A stretch of 7,100 bases of DNA from Burkholderiales bacterium (GCA_026786225.1 JAJAYN010000138.1:1-7100), one strand, 5' to 3'. Positions 1 to 6,174 are shown, numbered from the stretch's first letter. Notes: generated from the letters alone by a model not told the origin. Translations and numbers: made by a program.

Positions 1-383
1 ATCACGTTGTTGCGGCCCATCAGGAAGGTGGATCGCTGGATGCCGATCACCTTTTTCCCGTACATATTCTTTTCTTTGATCACGTCGAAGATCGCGCACA
101 TTCTTTCGTCGCTATCGGAAAGCAGATCGAACGGGAACTGCATGTTCTGCTTGAATTTCTCGTGGCTCGCAACCGAATCGCGCGAGACACCGAAGACCAT
201 GACACCCGCCTGCAGAAATTGCGCATGAAGATCCCTGAACTGCGTGCCTTCCAACGTGCAGCCTGGTGTGGAATCCTTGGGATAAAAATAGATGACGTAT
301 GGGTGGCCGCGGAACGCAGCACCGGCAAAGCGCTGGTTACCGGTTGAAGCGACCTCGAAGTCTGCGATGGGTTTAGTGGACAT
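1..383 (-). CDS. bcp: Peroxiredoxin, Bcp/PrxQ type (partial, C-terminus beyond left edge)
   Basis: This is a thiol peroxidase of the AhpC/TSA superfamily, expected to reduce hydrogen peroxide and organic hydroperoxides in the cytoplasm. Reading the minus strand from the ATG at 383 gives 127 complete codons before the window ends. The family signature is clear: a YFYPKDSTPGCT stretch (residues 32-43) with the peroxidatic cysteine at C42 and the conserved T39/P40 before it, followed by a FGVSRDS segment typical of the thioredoxin fold. Many Bcp proteins have a resolving cysteine five residues after the peroxidatic one; here that position (47) is threonine, so the enzyme is probably of the 1-Cys kind or resolves through another thiol. 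A GAAAGGA ribosome-binding site lies about 8 bases upstream. The gene starts 20 bases after the arnD stop on the same strand, so co-transcription is likely. The family call is firm; the exact Bcp subclass is less so. Confidence 0.9.
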   Translation of the reverse strand, partial: MSTKPIADFEVASTGNQRFAGAAFRGHPYVIYFYPKDSTPGCTLEGTQFRDLHAQFLQAGVMVFGVSRDSVASHEKFKQNMQFPFDLLSDSDERMCAIFDVIKEKNMYGKKVIGIQRSTFLMGRNNV

Positions 384-403
384 CTGTGTTCCTTTCAAAA
401 TGT

Positions 404-1384
404 TCAGGCGGCCTGTTTGAATTCGGCCATCGCTTGCAAAAATGGTTTTCCCTGCATGAGGAGCGTGCCGGTCCGCCCCGTTATCGTTCCACGTTCCGCT
501 GAGAAATAGGGAAGGTGGATACGATCAAGATTGGCATAAATCGTTTCAGTGGCGACCAGTTCATAGCCCTGTTCACGCCAGCCCAGCAGCAGTTTTTCAA
601 ATATCGGTAACAGGCGAATGCCCTCCAGTTCGGCATGCATGGTGAATACATGTGCGGACATCGGCTTGCGCGACGCATCGATCATCCTGAGAGGCGATTT
701 TGTTATCTCCAGCAATCGATCATGGGCGTTGGCTTCGGTACAGTTATCGAGTCCGATCAATTCATCCAGCGTCGGCAGGGTCGTTGGCAACTGCGGGCAA
801 TCGATGATCTCGGCATTCACAACCGGGAAATGCGGCGTGGCTTCCGCCAATATCGCGCGGCCGTCGGAGCAATAGTCAAAGCCCATTTCCTGCGTCAGGC
901 GCAGCGCGTGGCGGGACATCTGCCAGCCTGCCGCGCCATGAGTTCGCGCCGGCGTTTTGAAAATTTCCGTGAACCGGTCCTGCGCAAGCGTCATTTCCTG
1001 ACGCGTCCACGCCGCCGTTTCGTGCTCGACGTTATCCTGCCATTTGACGTGATCCCAAGTGTGAATGCCGACTTCAAAACCGTCGTCGCGCGTGTTGCGC
1101 AGGATATCGCCACAGCGCTTGCCGATATCCGGTCCCGGCAGCAAGGTCCCATAGAGCAAAGTGGGAAAACCGTAATTGGACACGACCGAGGTGCGCTTCA
1201 CTTTCCCCAGGAATCCCTTGCGGAACATGCGTTTGATCGCACGGCCGGTGTGGTCGGGGCCGAGGCTGAACAGGAACGTGGCACCAGCCTGGTACTTTTT
1301 CAGCATGGTTACCAAGGCTGGGACGCCGACCTGGGTTCCCTTGAGTGTGTCTACGTCTATTTTGAGTGCGAGGTACTTTTTCAT
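404..1384 (-). CDS. arnD: ArnD-like polysaccharide deacetylase (4-deoxy-4-formamido-L-arabinose-phosphoundecaprenol deformylase)
   Basis: The 326-residue product belongs to the NodB-type metal-dependent deacetylases and resembles E. coli ArnD through most of its length. ArnD removes the formyl group from undecaprenyl-phosphate-linked formamido-arabinose at the inner membrane, a step in adding L-Ara4N to lipid A, which gives polymyxin resistance. Visible motifs: the N-terminal IDVDT (residues 9-13, catalytic/metal Asp), EVGIHTWDH (104-112, zinc ligands H108 and H112), THGAAGW (148-154), LPTLDELIG (203-211) and HAELEG (250-255). The product is somewhat longer than the roughly 300 residues of E. 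coli ArnD, and it has no signal peptide. The ATG at 1384 lacks a strong ribosome-binding site, but MKKYLALKIDVDT matches the expected N-terminus. No other arn genes are in the window, so either they lie elsewhere or this is a relative with a different formylated or acetylated substrate. The peroxiredoxin gene follows closely. Confidence 0.85.
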   Translation of the reverse strand: MKKYLALKIDVDTLKGTQVGVPALVTMLKKYQAGATFLFSLGPDHTGRAIKRMFRKGFLGKVKRTSVVSNYGFPTLLYGTLLPGPDIGKRCGDILRNTRDDGFEVGIHTWDHVKWQDNVEHETAAWTRQEMTLAQDRFTEIFKTPARTHGAAGWQMSRHALRLTQEMGFDYCSDGRAILAEATPHFPVVNAEIIDCPQLPTTLPTLDELIGLDNCTEANAHDRLLEITKSPLRMIDASRKPMSAHVFTMHAELEGIRLLPIFEKLLLGWREQGYELVATETIYANLDRIHLPYFSAERGTITGRTGTLLMQGKPFLQAMAEFKQAA

Positions 1385-1404
1385 GATGCTTTTATTAAGT
1401 TATT

Positions 1405-1431
1405 GGCATTATGCCAGTGACGAAACCGTCA
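1405..1431. promoter_or_regulatory. Two short palindromes between arnD and the haemoglobin gene
   Basis: The 71-base divergent intergenic region contains two adjacent inverted repeats: GGCAT-T-ATGCC at 1405-1415 and TGACG-AAAC-CGTCA at 1418-1431. They lie where promoters for both genes must be, so they are candidate operator sites. Arms of only five bases can arise by chance, and no regulator family is recognised. Further on, TACAAT at 1444-1449 resembles a -10 element for the plus strand, but no -35 at proper spacing was found. If it is used, transcription would begin at or near the haemoglobin ATG at 1456, giving a leaderless message. Confidence 0.25.
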
Positions 1432-1455
1432 GGCGGCGTCGGCTACAATCTCGCC

Positions 1456-1860
1456 ATGCAAATCGACGAACCGCGACACCCGCTGACCCCTTACGACCTT
1501 GCCGGTGGCGAGCCAATTGTTCGAAAACTGGTTGACCGCTTCTATGACCTGATGGATGAGGACCCAGACTATTACGGCATCCGCAAATTACATCCACCAA
1601 CTCTCGAAGGCTCACGCGAAAAATTGTTCAAATTCCTCATGGGCTGGCTGGGCGGCCCACCGCTTTACGAGCAGGAATACGGCCATCCGCGCCTACGGGC
1701 GCGACATTTGCCGTTTGCCATCGCCTCGACCGAGCGCGATCAGTGGATGAGTTGCATGACCAGAGCGATGGCTGATGTCGGGCTGGATGAAAGTCTCCGC
1801 AAGCGGCTGGTGCAATCGTTTTTCCAGACGGCGGACTGGATGCGGAATACGGAGGGTTGA
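1456..1860 (+). CDS. Group II truncated haemoglobin (GlbO/trHbO type)
   Basis: The 134-residue product is a 2-on-2 haem globin of the bacterial group II class, a cytoplasmic protein linked to oxygen binding, nitric oxide or peroxide chemistry. The diagnostic stretch is residues 57-101, which includes FKFLMGWLGGPPLYEQEYGHPRLRARH followed by PFAI and ERDQW. H84 is the proximal (F8) haem ligand, W97 the conserved G8 tryptophan of groups II and III, and Y30 in RFYDLM the likely B10 tyrosine that stabilises bound ligand. The length is normal for the class. An in-frame ATG at 1411 would add 15 residues (MPVTKPSGGVGYNLA) unlike any globin N-terminus; the ATG at 1456, giving MQIDEPRHPLTPYDLAGGE, fits the family better. 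No ribosome-binding site precedes either start well. It is divergent from arnD and convergent with baeR; its ligand and physiological role cannot be read from the sequence. Confidence 0.9.
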   Translation: MQIDEPRHPLTPYDLAGGEPIVRKLVDRFYDLMDEDPDYYGIRKLHPPTLEGSREKLFKFLMGWLGGPPLYEQEYGHPRLRARHLPFAIASTERDQWMSCMTRAMADVGLDESLRKRLVQSFFQTADWMRNTEG

Positions 1861-1958
1861 CATTCGCCGGCCAACGCCATAGCTAAAAAAGACAAACTCC
1901 ATATTCGGCGGGCGTTTCAGGGCCAAAAGGCCTGCGAGAGTGCACCATTGCTAGAGTT

Positions 1959-2630
1959 TCACCATTCAATCTTATAGCCGACACCATAAATCGATTGCAG
2001 CCACTCTTCACTGCCGCCCGCTTCGATGATCTTGCGCCGCAGATTCTTGACGTGACTGTCGACGGTGCGGTCGCTGACGATGCGGTGATCCACGTAGAGA
2101 ATGTCCATCAACTGGTTACGGGAAAACACCCGCCCCGGCTTGGCGGCGAGCGTCGTGAGCAGGCGAAATTCGACGGGTGTGAGGCCCAGTGATTTTCCGG
2201 CGTGGGTGGCGGCAAAGCGATCCGGGTCGAGCAGGATAGGGGCGCTGCCGCGGTCTTGGGGGCCGATTCGCCGCAGGATAGCTTTCACACGCGCCACCAC
2301 TTCACGCGGACTGAAAGGTTTGCAAATGTAGTCGTCCGCACCGAGATCGAGGCCCAGCAGGCGGTCAATTTCCTCGACGCGGGCGGTGAGCATAATGATC
2401 GGTACATTGGAAAAGGCGCGCACTTCGCGACAGATGCTGAGGCCGTCTTTGCCCGGCAGCATTAGATCCAGCAGCATCAGGTCCGGTGGTGCAGCTTGCA
2501 CGGCTTCGACAACCTTGTTGCCCTCGGCATGGCGCTCCGTTTCGTAACCGGCAGCGGTCAGGTAATCGTGCAGGAGAGAGGATAGCTTGGGCTCGTCCTC
2601 CACAATCATGATGCGGCATGCTTTACTCAT
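1959..2630 (-). CDS. baeR: BaeR-like response regulator, OmpR/PhoB family
   Basis: This 223-residue DNA-binding response regulator matches E. coli BaeR closely, for example in VEDEPKL, PPDLMLLDLMLPGKDGL, EEIDRLLG, GADDYICKPFSPREVVARVK and the C-terminal YGVGY. The receiver domain spans roughly residues 5-118, with acidic pocket E11/D12, phosphoacceptor D55, switch T82 and conserved K104. The winged-helix output domain spans about 130-223 and includes LTPVEFRLL and the recognition-helix region SDRTVDSHVKNLRRK. In E. coli, BaeR activates the envelope-stress genes spy, mdtABCD and acrD. The gene starts inside the kinase stop codon (ATGA overlap at 2627-2630), so the two are translationally coupled and the pairing is almost certain. 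The targets here are not proven, but a BaeR-box-like repeat set lies upstream of the kinase and opposite a spy-like gene. The gene converges on the haemoglobin gene. Confidence 0.93.
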   Translation of the reverse strand: MSKACRIMIVEDEPKLSSLLHDYLTAAGYETERHAEGNKVVEAVQAAPPDLMLLDLMLPGKDGLSICREVRAFSNVPIIMLTARVEEIDRLLGLDLGADDYICKPFSPREVVARVKAILRRIGPQDRGSAPILLDPDRFAATHAGKSLGLTPVEFRLLTTLAAKPGRVFSRNQLMDILYVDHRIVSDRTVDSHVKNLRRKIIEAGGSEEWLQSIYGVGYKIEW

Positions 2631-4234
2631 GGCTTGCCAATCGCTGGAAGGCTCACCGTGATCGCCAGTCCGCCAAGCGCCGATGCGCCGGCTTCGATGT
2701 TGCCGCCGTGTGCCTCGACGATATTGCGGCAGATGGCGAGCCCAAGCCCGGCGCCTCCGGCTGTGCGGCTGCGGGAGGTTTCGACGCGGAACAGGCGATC
2801 AAAAAGTTTGGGTAGCAGATTAGTTGGCACGCCGGGCGGAGAATCCTCGATGCAGAGTTTCCAGTTCTTGGCGTCGCGTGCGGCCTGAATGCGGATCGTA
2901 CCCGGTGCATCGGTGTAGCGGCGCGCGTTGACCAGCAGATTGCCGAGCAGTTGCGATAGCCGCTGTTCGTCACCGCGTACCTTCATGCTGGTTGGCAGCG
3001 CCTCAATCACGAGCGTGAGGCCCGCAGCGGTCAATGCGCGGCGATGTTCATCAGCTGCATCCATCACCACGGCACCGAGATCCATCTCGATGAAGCGATA
3101 TTCCAGTGCGCCGGTGTCAGAGAGCGCTAACTGGTACAGGTCGCCGACCAGTGCTGTCAGACGATCGCACTCCGATTGCAGTGAAGCCAGTGCCTCGGTG
3201 GTTACTGGCCGCACACCGTCCTGCAGTGCCTGGATTTCGCCGCGCAGAATCGACAGCGGCGTGCGTAATTCATGGGCGATGTCAGCACCCCAATCTCGGC
3301 GTGCCTGTTGGTTACGTTCAAGCGTATCGGCGAGCCGATTGAAGTCGTCAGCTAGTGCGCCGAATTCGTCGCCGCGTTTCACGTCGATGCGGGCTCGATA
3401 GTCGCCCGCTGCCAGACGTTGTGATCCGTTGCTGAGCGCGCGGACCGGGTCGAGCAGCCAGCGCGCCAGCAGCCATGCGAGCAACAATGAGCAGGACAGC
3501 ACGACGACCGCCGCGATGAGCGTGTGGCGCGTCAGTGAGCGTGCGAAAGAGACATCTGCCTCGCTCTGCAATTCCGGCAACGGCGCCATCAACAACCTGC
3601 CAACCGTCTGCCCCCGGCTTTTGACGTCGATTGATGGCGAATCGCGAGGCACAGCGGGGTTACCGATGACGAGTTGGCCGTCAGCAGTCAATAACAGCAC
3701 GCGTGTCTGGAAATTGAGAGGGTCCACTTTACGCTTCAGGGGTGTGCGCATCTCCGGTGGTTCCGCCCCAGGTGGCGGGCGGCGATCATCGCGGATCTCT
3801 GGCCCGCCAGCAGGTGGTCCGTCATTGGGAGGACGGTCGAATGGACGGCGATCATTGGGTGGCTGGTCCTGCGGCCTCGGCGGGCGCGCATCGCGTGGCG
3901 GGGGAAGCCGCTCGCCTGGTGGCGGACGGTCACGGAAATCGCTGCGTTCGTCGCGCTCACCGGGTGGCCCGCGCCCGGGCAAGGTTTCTACGCCGTCCAG
4001 AAAATTGTTGAAGAGCCGTACCTGCCGTACTAGAAAACTCCAGTTGCCGACCTCTTCATAGCGCTTGCCAAGTCGCACCGAAGCCTGCTCCAGCCGCTCT
4101 AGTCCGATACGGTTGACGTACTCCAGGAAGTCGCGTTGAAACGCGCGCTGCTGCAGCAGATACAGCGATAGCAACGTGGCAACGCTCAGGACCGCGAAGG
4201 CGAGAAACAGTTTTTGCCAGAGACGATTGAGCAT
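2627..4234 (-). CDS. baeS: BaeS-like sensor histidine kinase with proline-rich periplasmic insertion
   Basis: This inner-membrane sensor kinase of 535 residues is the partner of the overlapping baeR. Domains in order: transmembrane helix 1 (about 9-28); a periplasmic sensor region (about 29-237); transmembrane helix 2 (about 238-258); a HAMP linker (to about 308, including AAGDYRARI); a dimerisation/phosphoacceptor helix with DIAHELRTPLSILRGE, where H321 is the phosphorylated histidine; and a HATPase domain with the N-box NLLVNARRYT (N436), EDSPPGVP (463-470), a FDRLFR F-box and GGAGLGLAI (493-501). The cytoplasmic half matches E. coli BaeS closely. The sensor region is atypical: residues 86-165 hold 26 prolines in 80 residues mixed with arginine, aspartate and glycine, probably disordered, making the protein longer than E. 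coli BaeS (467 residues). The ATG at 4234 (MLNRLWQKLF) is preferred; a TTG at 4249 would add five residues. Neither has a strong ribosome-binding site. Confidence 0.92.
   Translation of the reverse strand: MLNRLWQKLFLAFAVLSVATLLSLYLLQQRAFQRDFLEYVNRIGLERLEQASVRLGKRYEEVGNWSFLVRQVRLFNNFLDGVETLPGRGPPGERDERSDFRDRPPPGERLPPPRDARPPRPQDQPPNDRRPFDRPPNDGPPAGGPEIRDDRRPPPGAEPPEMRTPLKRKVDPLNFQTRVLLLTADGQLVIGNPAVPRDSPSIDVKSRGQTVGRLLMAPLPELQSEADVSFARSLTRHTLIAAVVVLSCSLLLAWLLARWLLDPVRALSNGSQRLAAGDYRARIDVKRGDEFGALADDFNRLADTLERNQQARRDWGADIAHELRTPLSILRGEIQALQDGVRPVTTEALASLQSECDRLTALVGDLYQLALSDTGALEYRFIEMDLGAVVMDAADEHRRALTAAGLTLVIEALPTSMKVRGDEQRLSQLLGNLLVNARRYTDAPGTIRIQAARDAKNWKLCIEDSPPGVPTNLLPKLFDRLFRVETSRSRTAGGAGLGLAICRNIVEAHGGNIEAGASALGGLAITVSLPAIGKP
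3752..3991 (-). repeat. Proline/Arg/Asp-rich low-complexity segment inside the baeS sensor domain
   Basis: The bases encoding kinase residues 86-165 form an imperfect, degenerate repeat tract. At protein level, units such as RPPPGE, LPPPRD, QPPNDRRP, RPPNDGPP and RPPPGAEPPE recur. On the plus strand the words ggcgatcat (3781 and 3848) and cattggg (3823 and 3854) recur with similar flanks. It is in frame with no stop, so it adds length and does not break the gene. Such tracts arise and change length by slippage; the copy number may differ between related strains. Its GC-rich codon use also opens a long, probably meaningless, reading frame on the plus strand. Confidence 0.75.
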
Positions 4235-4259
4235 TGAGGTTGCAAGCAAGGTGTCGAAG

Positions 4260-4275
4260 TGTGAGAAACGTCACA
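4260..4275. promoter_or_regulatory. CRP-like palindrome TGTGA-N6-TCACA
   Basis: The sequence shows a perfect 5-base inverted repeat with a 6-base spacer, identical in both half-sites to the core consensus of CRP/Vfr-type regulators. It lies 26 bases upstream of the kinase ATG at 4234 and well upstream of the spy-like gene, inside the divergent regulatory region. A CRP-family regulator could repress or activate baeSR from here, depending on where transcription starts. The assignment rests on the motif alone; flanking bases beyond the core do not match the full E. coli consensus well. Confidence 0.4.
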
Positions 4276-4310
4276 GTAGCGCATTTGACCGCGAATGCCA
4301 GCCCCGCTGG

Positions 4311-4343
4311 TTCATCTCCGCATTTTCTCCACAATTTCTCCTC
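4311..4343 (+). promoter_or_regulatory. Three 11-bp direct repeats resembling a BaeR/OmpR-family operator
   Basis: Three consecutive 11-base units, TTCATCTCCGC (4311-4321), ATTTTCTCCAC (4322-4332) and AATTTCTCCTC (4333-4343), share TCTCC at the same place in each. OmpR/PhoB-family regulators bind head-to-tail direct repeats at about 11-bp spacing, one helical turn. Bases 4322-4339 also agree at about 13 of 18 positions with the E. coli BaeR box as I recall it, TTTTTCTCCATDATTGGC. The array lies between baeS and the spy-like gene, 64 bases before the latter's ATG. It is therefore the best candidate for the BaeR site driving the spy-like operon and possibly autoregulating baeSR. The repeats are seen directly; the regulator assignment is inferred. 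Confidence 0.55.
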
Positions 4344-4406
4344 GTTGCCTGCGCATTCGCTGATCACCATGTCGTCATGAAAGTGCATCCGCACCGGGAG
4401 AAGAAA

Positions 4407-4841
4407 ATGCTACGGAAAATTGTACTTGAGACCTTGTTCGTGTTGGCTGTCATCACGTTTTTCGGCGCGCTCTACCTGTTCAGCATCACCGAAGTTAGCG
4501 CACAAACCGTCAGCGCCCGTGGCAAGAGCGATGCGCCGCTGCGCCCGCTAGGTCTCGACGAATTGTTGGCCGCGCTGCAATTGACACCGCAACAGACGAC
4601 AACAGTACAGAACACTATCGACACCGAGCGCGTTGCGATGCGCGCGCTGGATGAGGCGCTGCGTCCGCAGCGCGACGCCATTGTTGAGGCCACCCGCAAC
4701 AAGCTCGCGGTGGCGCTTACATCGGCGCAAATGCAGCGCTTTGATGATTGGCGCAGCGCCAATCGCCCGCCGCGCCCGGACGGTGTCCGGGGCCGGCAAT
4801 CTGAATCACCCGTCACGACCCGGCGCAGTCAAAACCAATAG
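4407..4841 (+). CDS. Spy/CpxP-like (LTxxQ) exported small protein
   Basis: The 144-residue product begins with a basic N-terminus and a hydrophobic stretch (about 5-26) ending near VSA-QT (30-34), which suits a signal peptide or N-terminal anchor with export to the periplasm. The mature part is short and helical and has two LTxxQ-type motifs: LQLTPQQ (57-63) and ALTSAQMQRFDDW (103-115). This is the hallmark of the Spy/CpxP family of periplasmic chaperones and stress sensors. The tail is basic, proline-rich and probably disordered (NRPPRPDGVRGR onward). The ATG at 4407 has GGGAGAAG about 4 bases upstream; an in-frame ATG at 4377 would add ten charged residues before the signal and is less likely. 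The gene is divergent from baeS and 12 bases upstream of the di-haem gene. Identity is weak, so Spy-like describes fold and context and does not claim orthology. Confidence 0.7.
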   Translation: MLRKIVLETLFVLAVITFFGALYLFSITEVSAQTVSARGKSDAPLRPLGLDELLAALQLTPQQTTTVQNTIDTERVAMRALDEALRPQRDAIVEATRNKLAVALTSAQMQRFDDWRSANRPPRPDGVRGRQSESPVTTRRSQNQ

Positions 4842-4853
4842 AGGAGTTGAACC

Positions 4854-6125
4854 ATGAAGAAATTCTCGCCTAACCAGAAAATGGTGGCCATCGCTGTCGC
4901 TGCTGTTTGCTGCGTGCTCTCGGCCGCGTCGGCAATCGCACAATTCGCGCCGCCTGGGCCACCGCAACCCCCCGGACCAACGCAGCCTCCCGGGCCGGTC
5001 CAGACACCAGCACCGCTACCGGCAAATTTGCAGGGCTTTGGTGGCGCGCTCGTGGGGCTTAGCCGTGATCTGATCGACGCATTCAATCAGGGGCGCATCG
5101 AATTCACCAATGTGGAAACGCCGGCGAGCGGGTTGGGGCCGATATTCAATGGCCGCTCCTGCGCTGAGTGTCATTCGTCACCAGCAATAGGGGGCGGCAG
5201 CAATACGCGGGTGACACGATTTGGCCGTAACGTTGATGGCGTATTTGATGCGATGGAGTCGCAGGGCGGCTCGTTGTTGCAGCGGTTTGCCATCAACCCG
5301 GCGCTGCAGGAGGTGATTCCCCACGAAGCCAACGTGATCGCACAACGCTTGTCGACGCCGCTGTTTGGCCTGGGCCTGATCGAAGCGATTCCGGATGGTG
5401 CGATTGTGCAGAACATGCTGGTTCCCAAACCGGACGGTGTGCGTGGGAAAGCAGCTGAGATTACCGATGTGGTGAGCGGGCAGAAACGTGTGGGCCGCTT
5501 CGGTTTGAAAGCGCAGCAGGCGACGCTGCTGGCCTTCTCCGCTGACGCCTACGCGAATGAAATGGGCATCACCAATCGATTCTTCCCCAAAGAGAACGCG
5601 CCAAACGGCAATGAATCGCTGCTGGCCAGATTCAAGCGCACCATCGACCCGGAAGACGAAATCGATCCAGCGACGGGCAAAAGCGACATCGATATGGCCG
5701 CCGATTTCATGCGGTTTCTGGCGCCGCCAACACGCGTTGCTGCGACCCCGCAATCGGCGGTGGGCGAATCACTGTTCGGTCAGGCTGGTTGCACGGCCTG
5801 CCATACCCCGGTTTTGCGTACCGGACCAAATCCCATCGCGGCGCTGGATCGCAAAGCCGTGAATCTCTTTTCTGATCTGCTGTTGCACGACATGGGCTCG
5901 CTTAACGACGGTATCGCGCTGGCTGGTGCCGGCACGCATGAAATGAAAACACCACCGCTCTGGGGGCTGCGTGCGCGTGGGCCGTATCTGCACGATGGTC
6001 GCGCGACGTCGCTGGACGCCGCCATTCGGGCGCACGATGGCGAGGGCGCAGCGGCACGCGATCGTTACATCGGTATGACACCGCAACTGAAACGCAATCT
6101 GCAGGATTTCTTGAACACGCTTTGA
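4854..6125 (+). CDS. Periplasmic di-haem c-type oxidoreductase, DHOR/DUF1111 (COG3488) family
   Basis: The 423-residue product has a signal peptide (MKK, a hydrophobic core at 11-28, likely cleavage near AIA-Q at 29/30) and two c-type haem sites: CAECH (C103, C106, H107) and CTACH (C313, C316, H317). Further family hallmarks are the N-terminal GLSRDLIDAFNQGRIEF region, GRFGLKAQQATL (214-225), NRFFP, and the C-terminal PPLWGLRARGPYLHDGRATSLDAAI (367-391) with HDGEG. These proteins are distant relatives of di-haem cytochrome c peroxidase and MauG. They are annotated as putative peroxidases or thiol oxidoreductases; the substrate is unknown. A proline-rich linker with repeated PPGP (residues 32-56) separates the signal from the catalytic part. 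A strong GAGGAG (4841-4846) overlaps the upstream stop codon and precedes the ATG by 7 bases, so the gene is the second cistron after the spy-like gene. Maturation would need cytochrome c biogenesis in the periplasm. Confidence 0.88.
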   Translation: MKKFSPNQKMVAIAVAAVCCVLSAASAIAQFAPPGPPQPPGPTQPPGPVQTPAPLPANLQGFGGALVGLSRDLIDAFNQGRIEFTNVETPASGLGPIFNGRSCAECHSSPAIGGGSNTRVTRFGRNVDGVFDAMESQGGSLLQRFAINPALQEVIPHEANVIAQRLSTPLFGLGLIEAIPDGAIVQNMLVPKPDGVRGKAAEITDVVSGQKRVGRFGLKAQQATLLAFSADAYANEMGITNRFFPKENAPNGNESLLARFKRTIDPEDEIDPATGKSDIDMAADFMRFLAPPTRVAATPQSAVGESLFGQAGCTACHTPVLRTGPNPIAALDRKAVNLFSDLLLHDMGSLNDGIALAGAGTHEMKTPPLWGLRARGPYLHDGRATSLDAAIRAHDGEGAAARDRYIGMTPQLKRNLQDFLNTL

Positions 6126-6174
6126 GTGGGTAAATTTGCCGGTTAGCTGAAAAAGCCAGATAAAAACTGAAACA

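Noticed and set aside
635..1420. Long plus-strand reading frame (261 codons) opposite arnD
   Set aside because: It lies wholly antisense to a well-supported gene, its translation shows no recognisable motif and is rich in Arg, and such antisense frames are common in GC-rich coding DNA.
1918..1934. GGCC-AAAA-GGCC hairpin between the convergent haemoglobin and baeR genes as a bidirectional terminator
   Set aside because: The stem is only about 4-6 bp and no T-tract follows on either strand; it may help termination but the sequence alone does not support the call.
3429..4061. Plus-strand reading frame of 210 codons, Ser/Gly/Arg-rich, opposite baeS
   Set aside because: It is a by-product of the GC-rich proline codons in the kinase's low-complexity segment; the kinase frame has clear conserved domains and this one has none.
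4345..4373. TTGCCT/CATGTC as a -35/-10 promoter for the spy-like gene
   Set aside because: The -35 is fair but the -10 matches TATAAT at only two positions; a regulator-dependent promoter is possible, but its exact place cannot be fixed.
4176..4406. Upstream extension of the spy-like frame towards 4176
   Set aside because: The extension would overlap the start of baeS and the repeat array, has no conserved sequence, and would bury the signal peptide in the interior; the ATG at 4407 has a good ribosome-binding site.
5178..5753. Minus-strand 191-codon frame opposite the di-haem gene
   Set aside because: Antisense shadow of a gene with two CxxCH motifs and a strong ribosome-binding site; no motif of its own.
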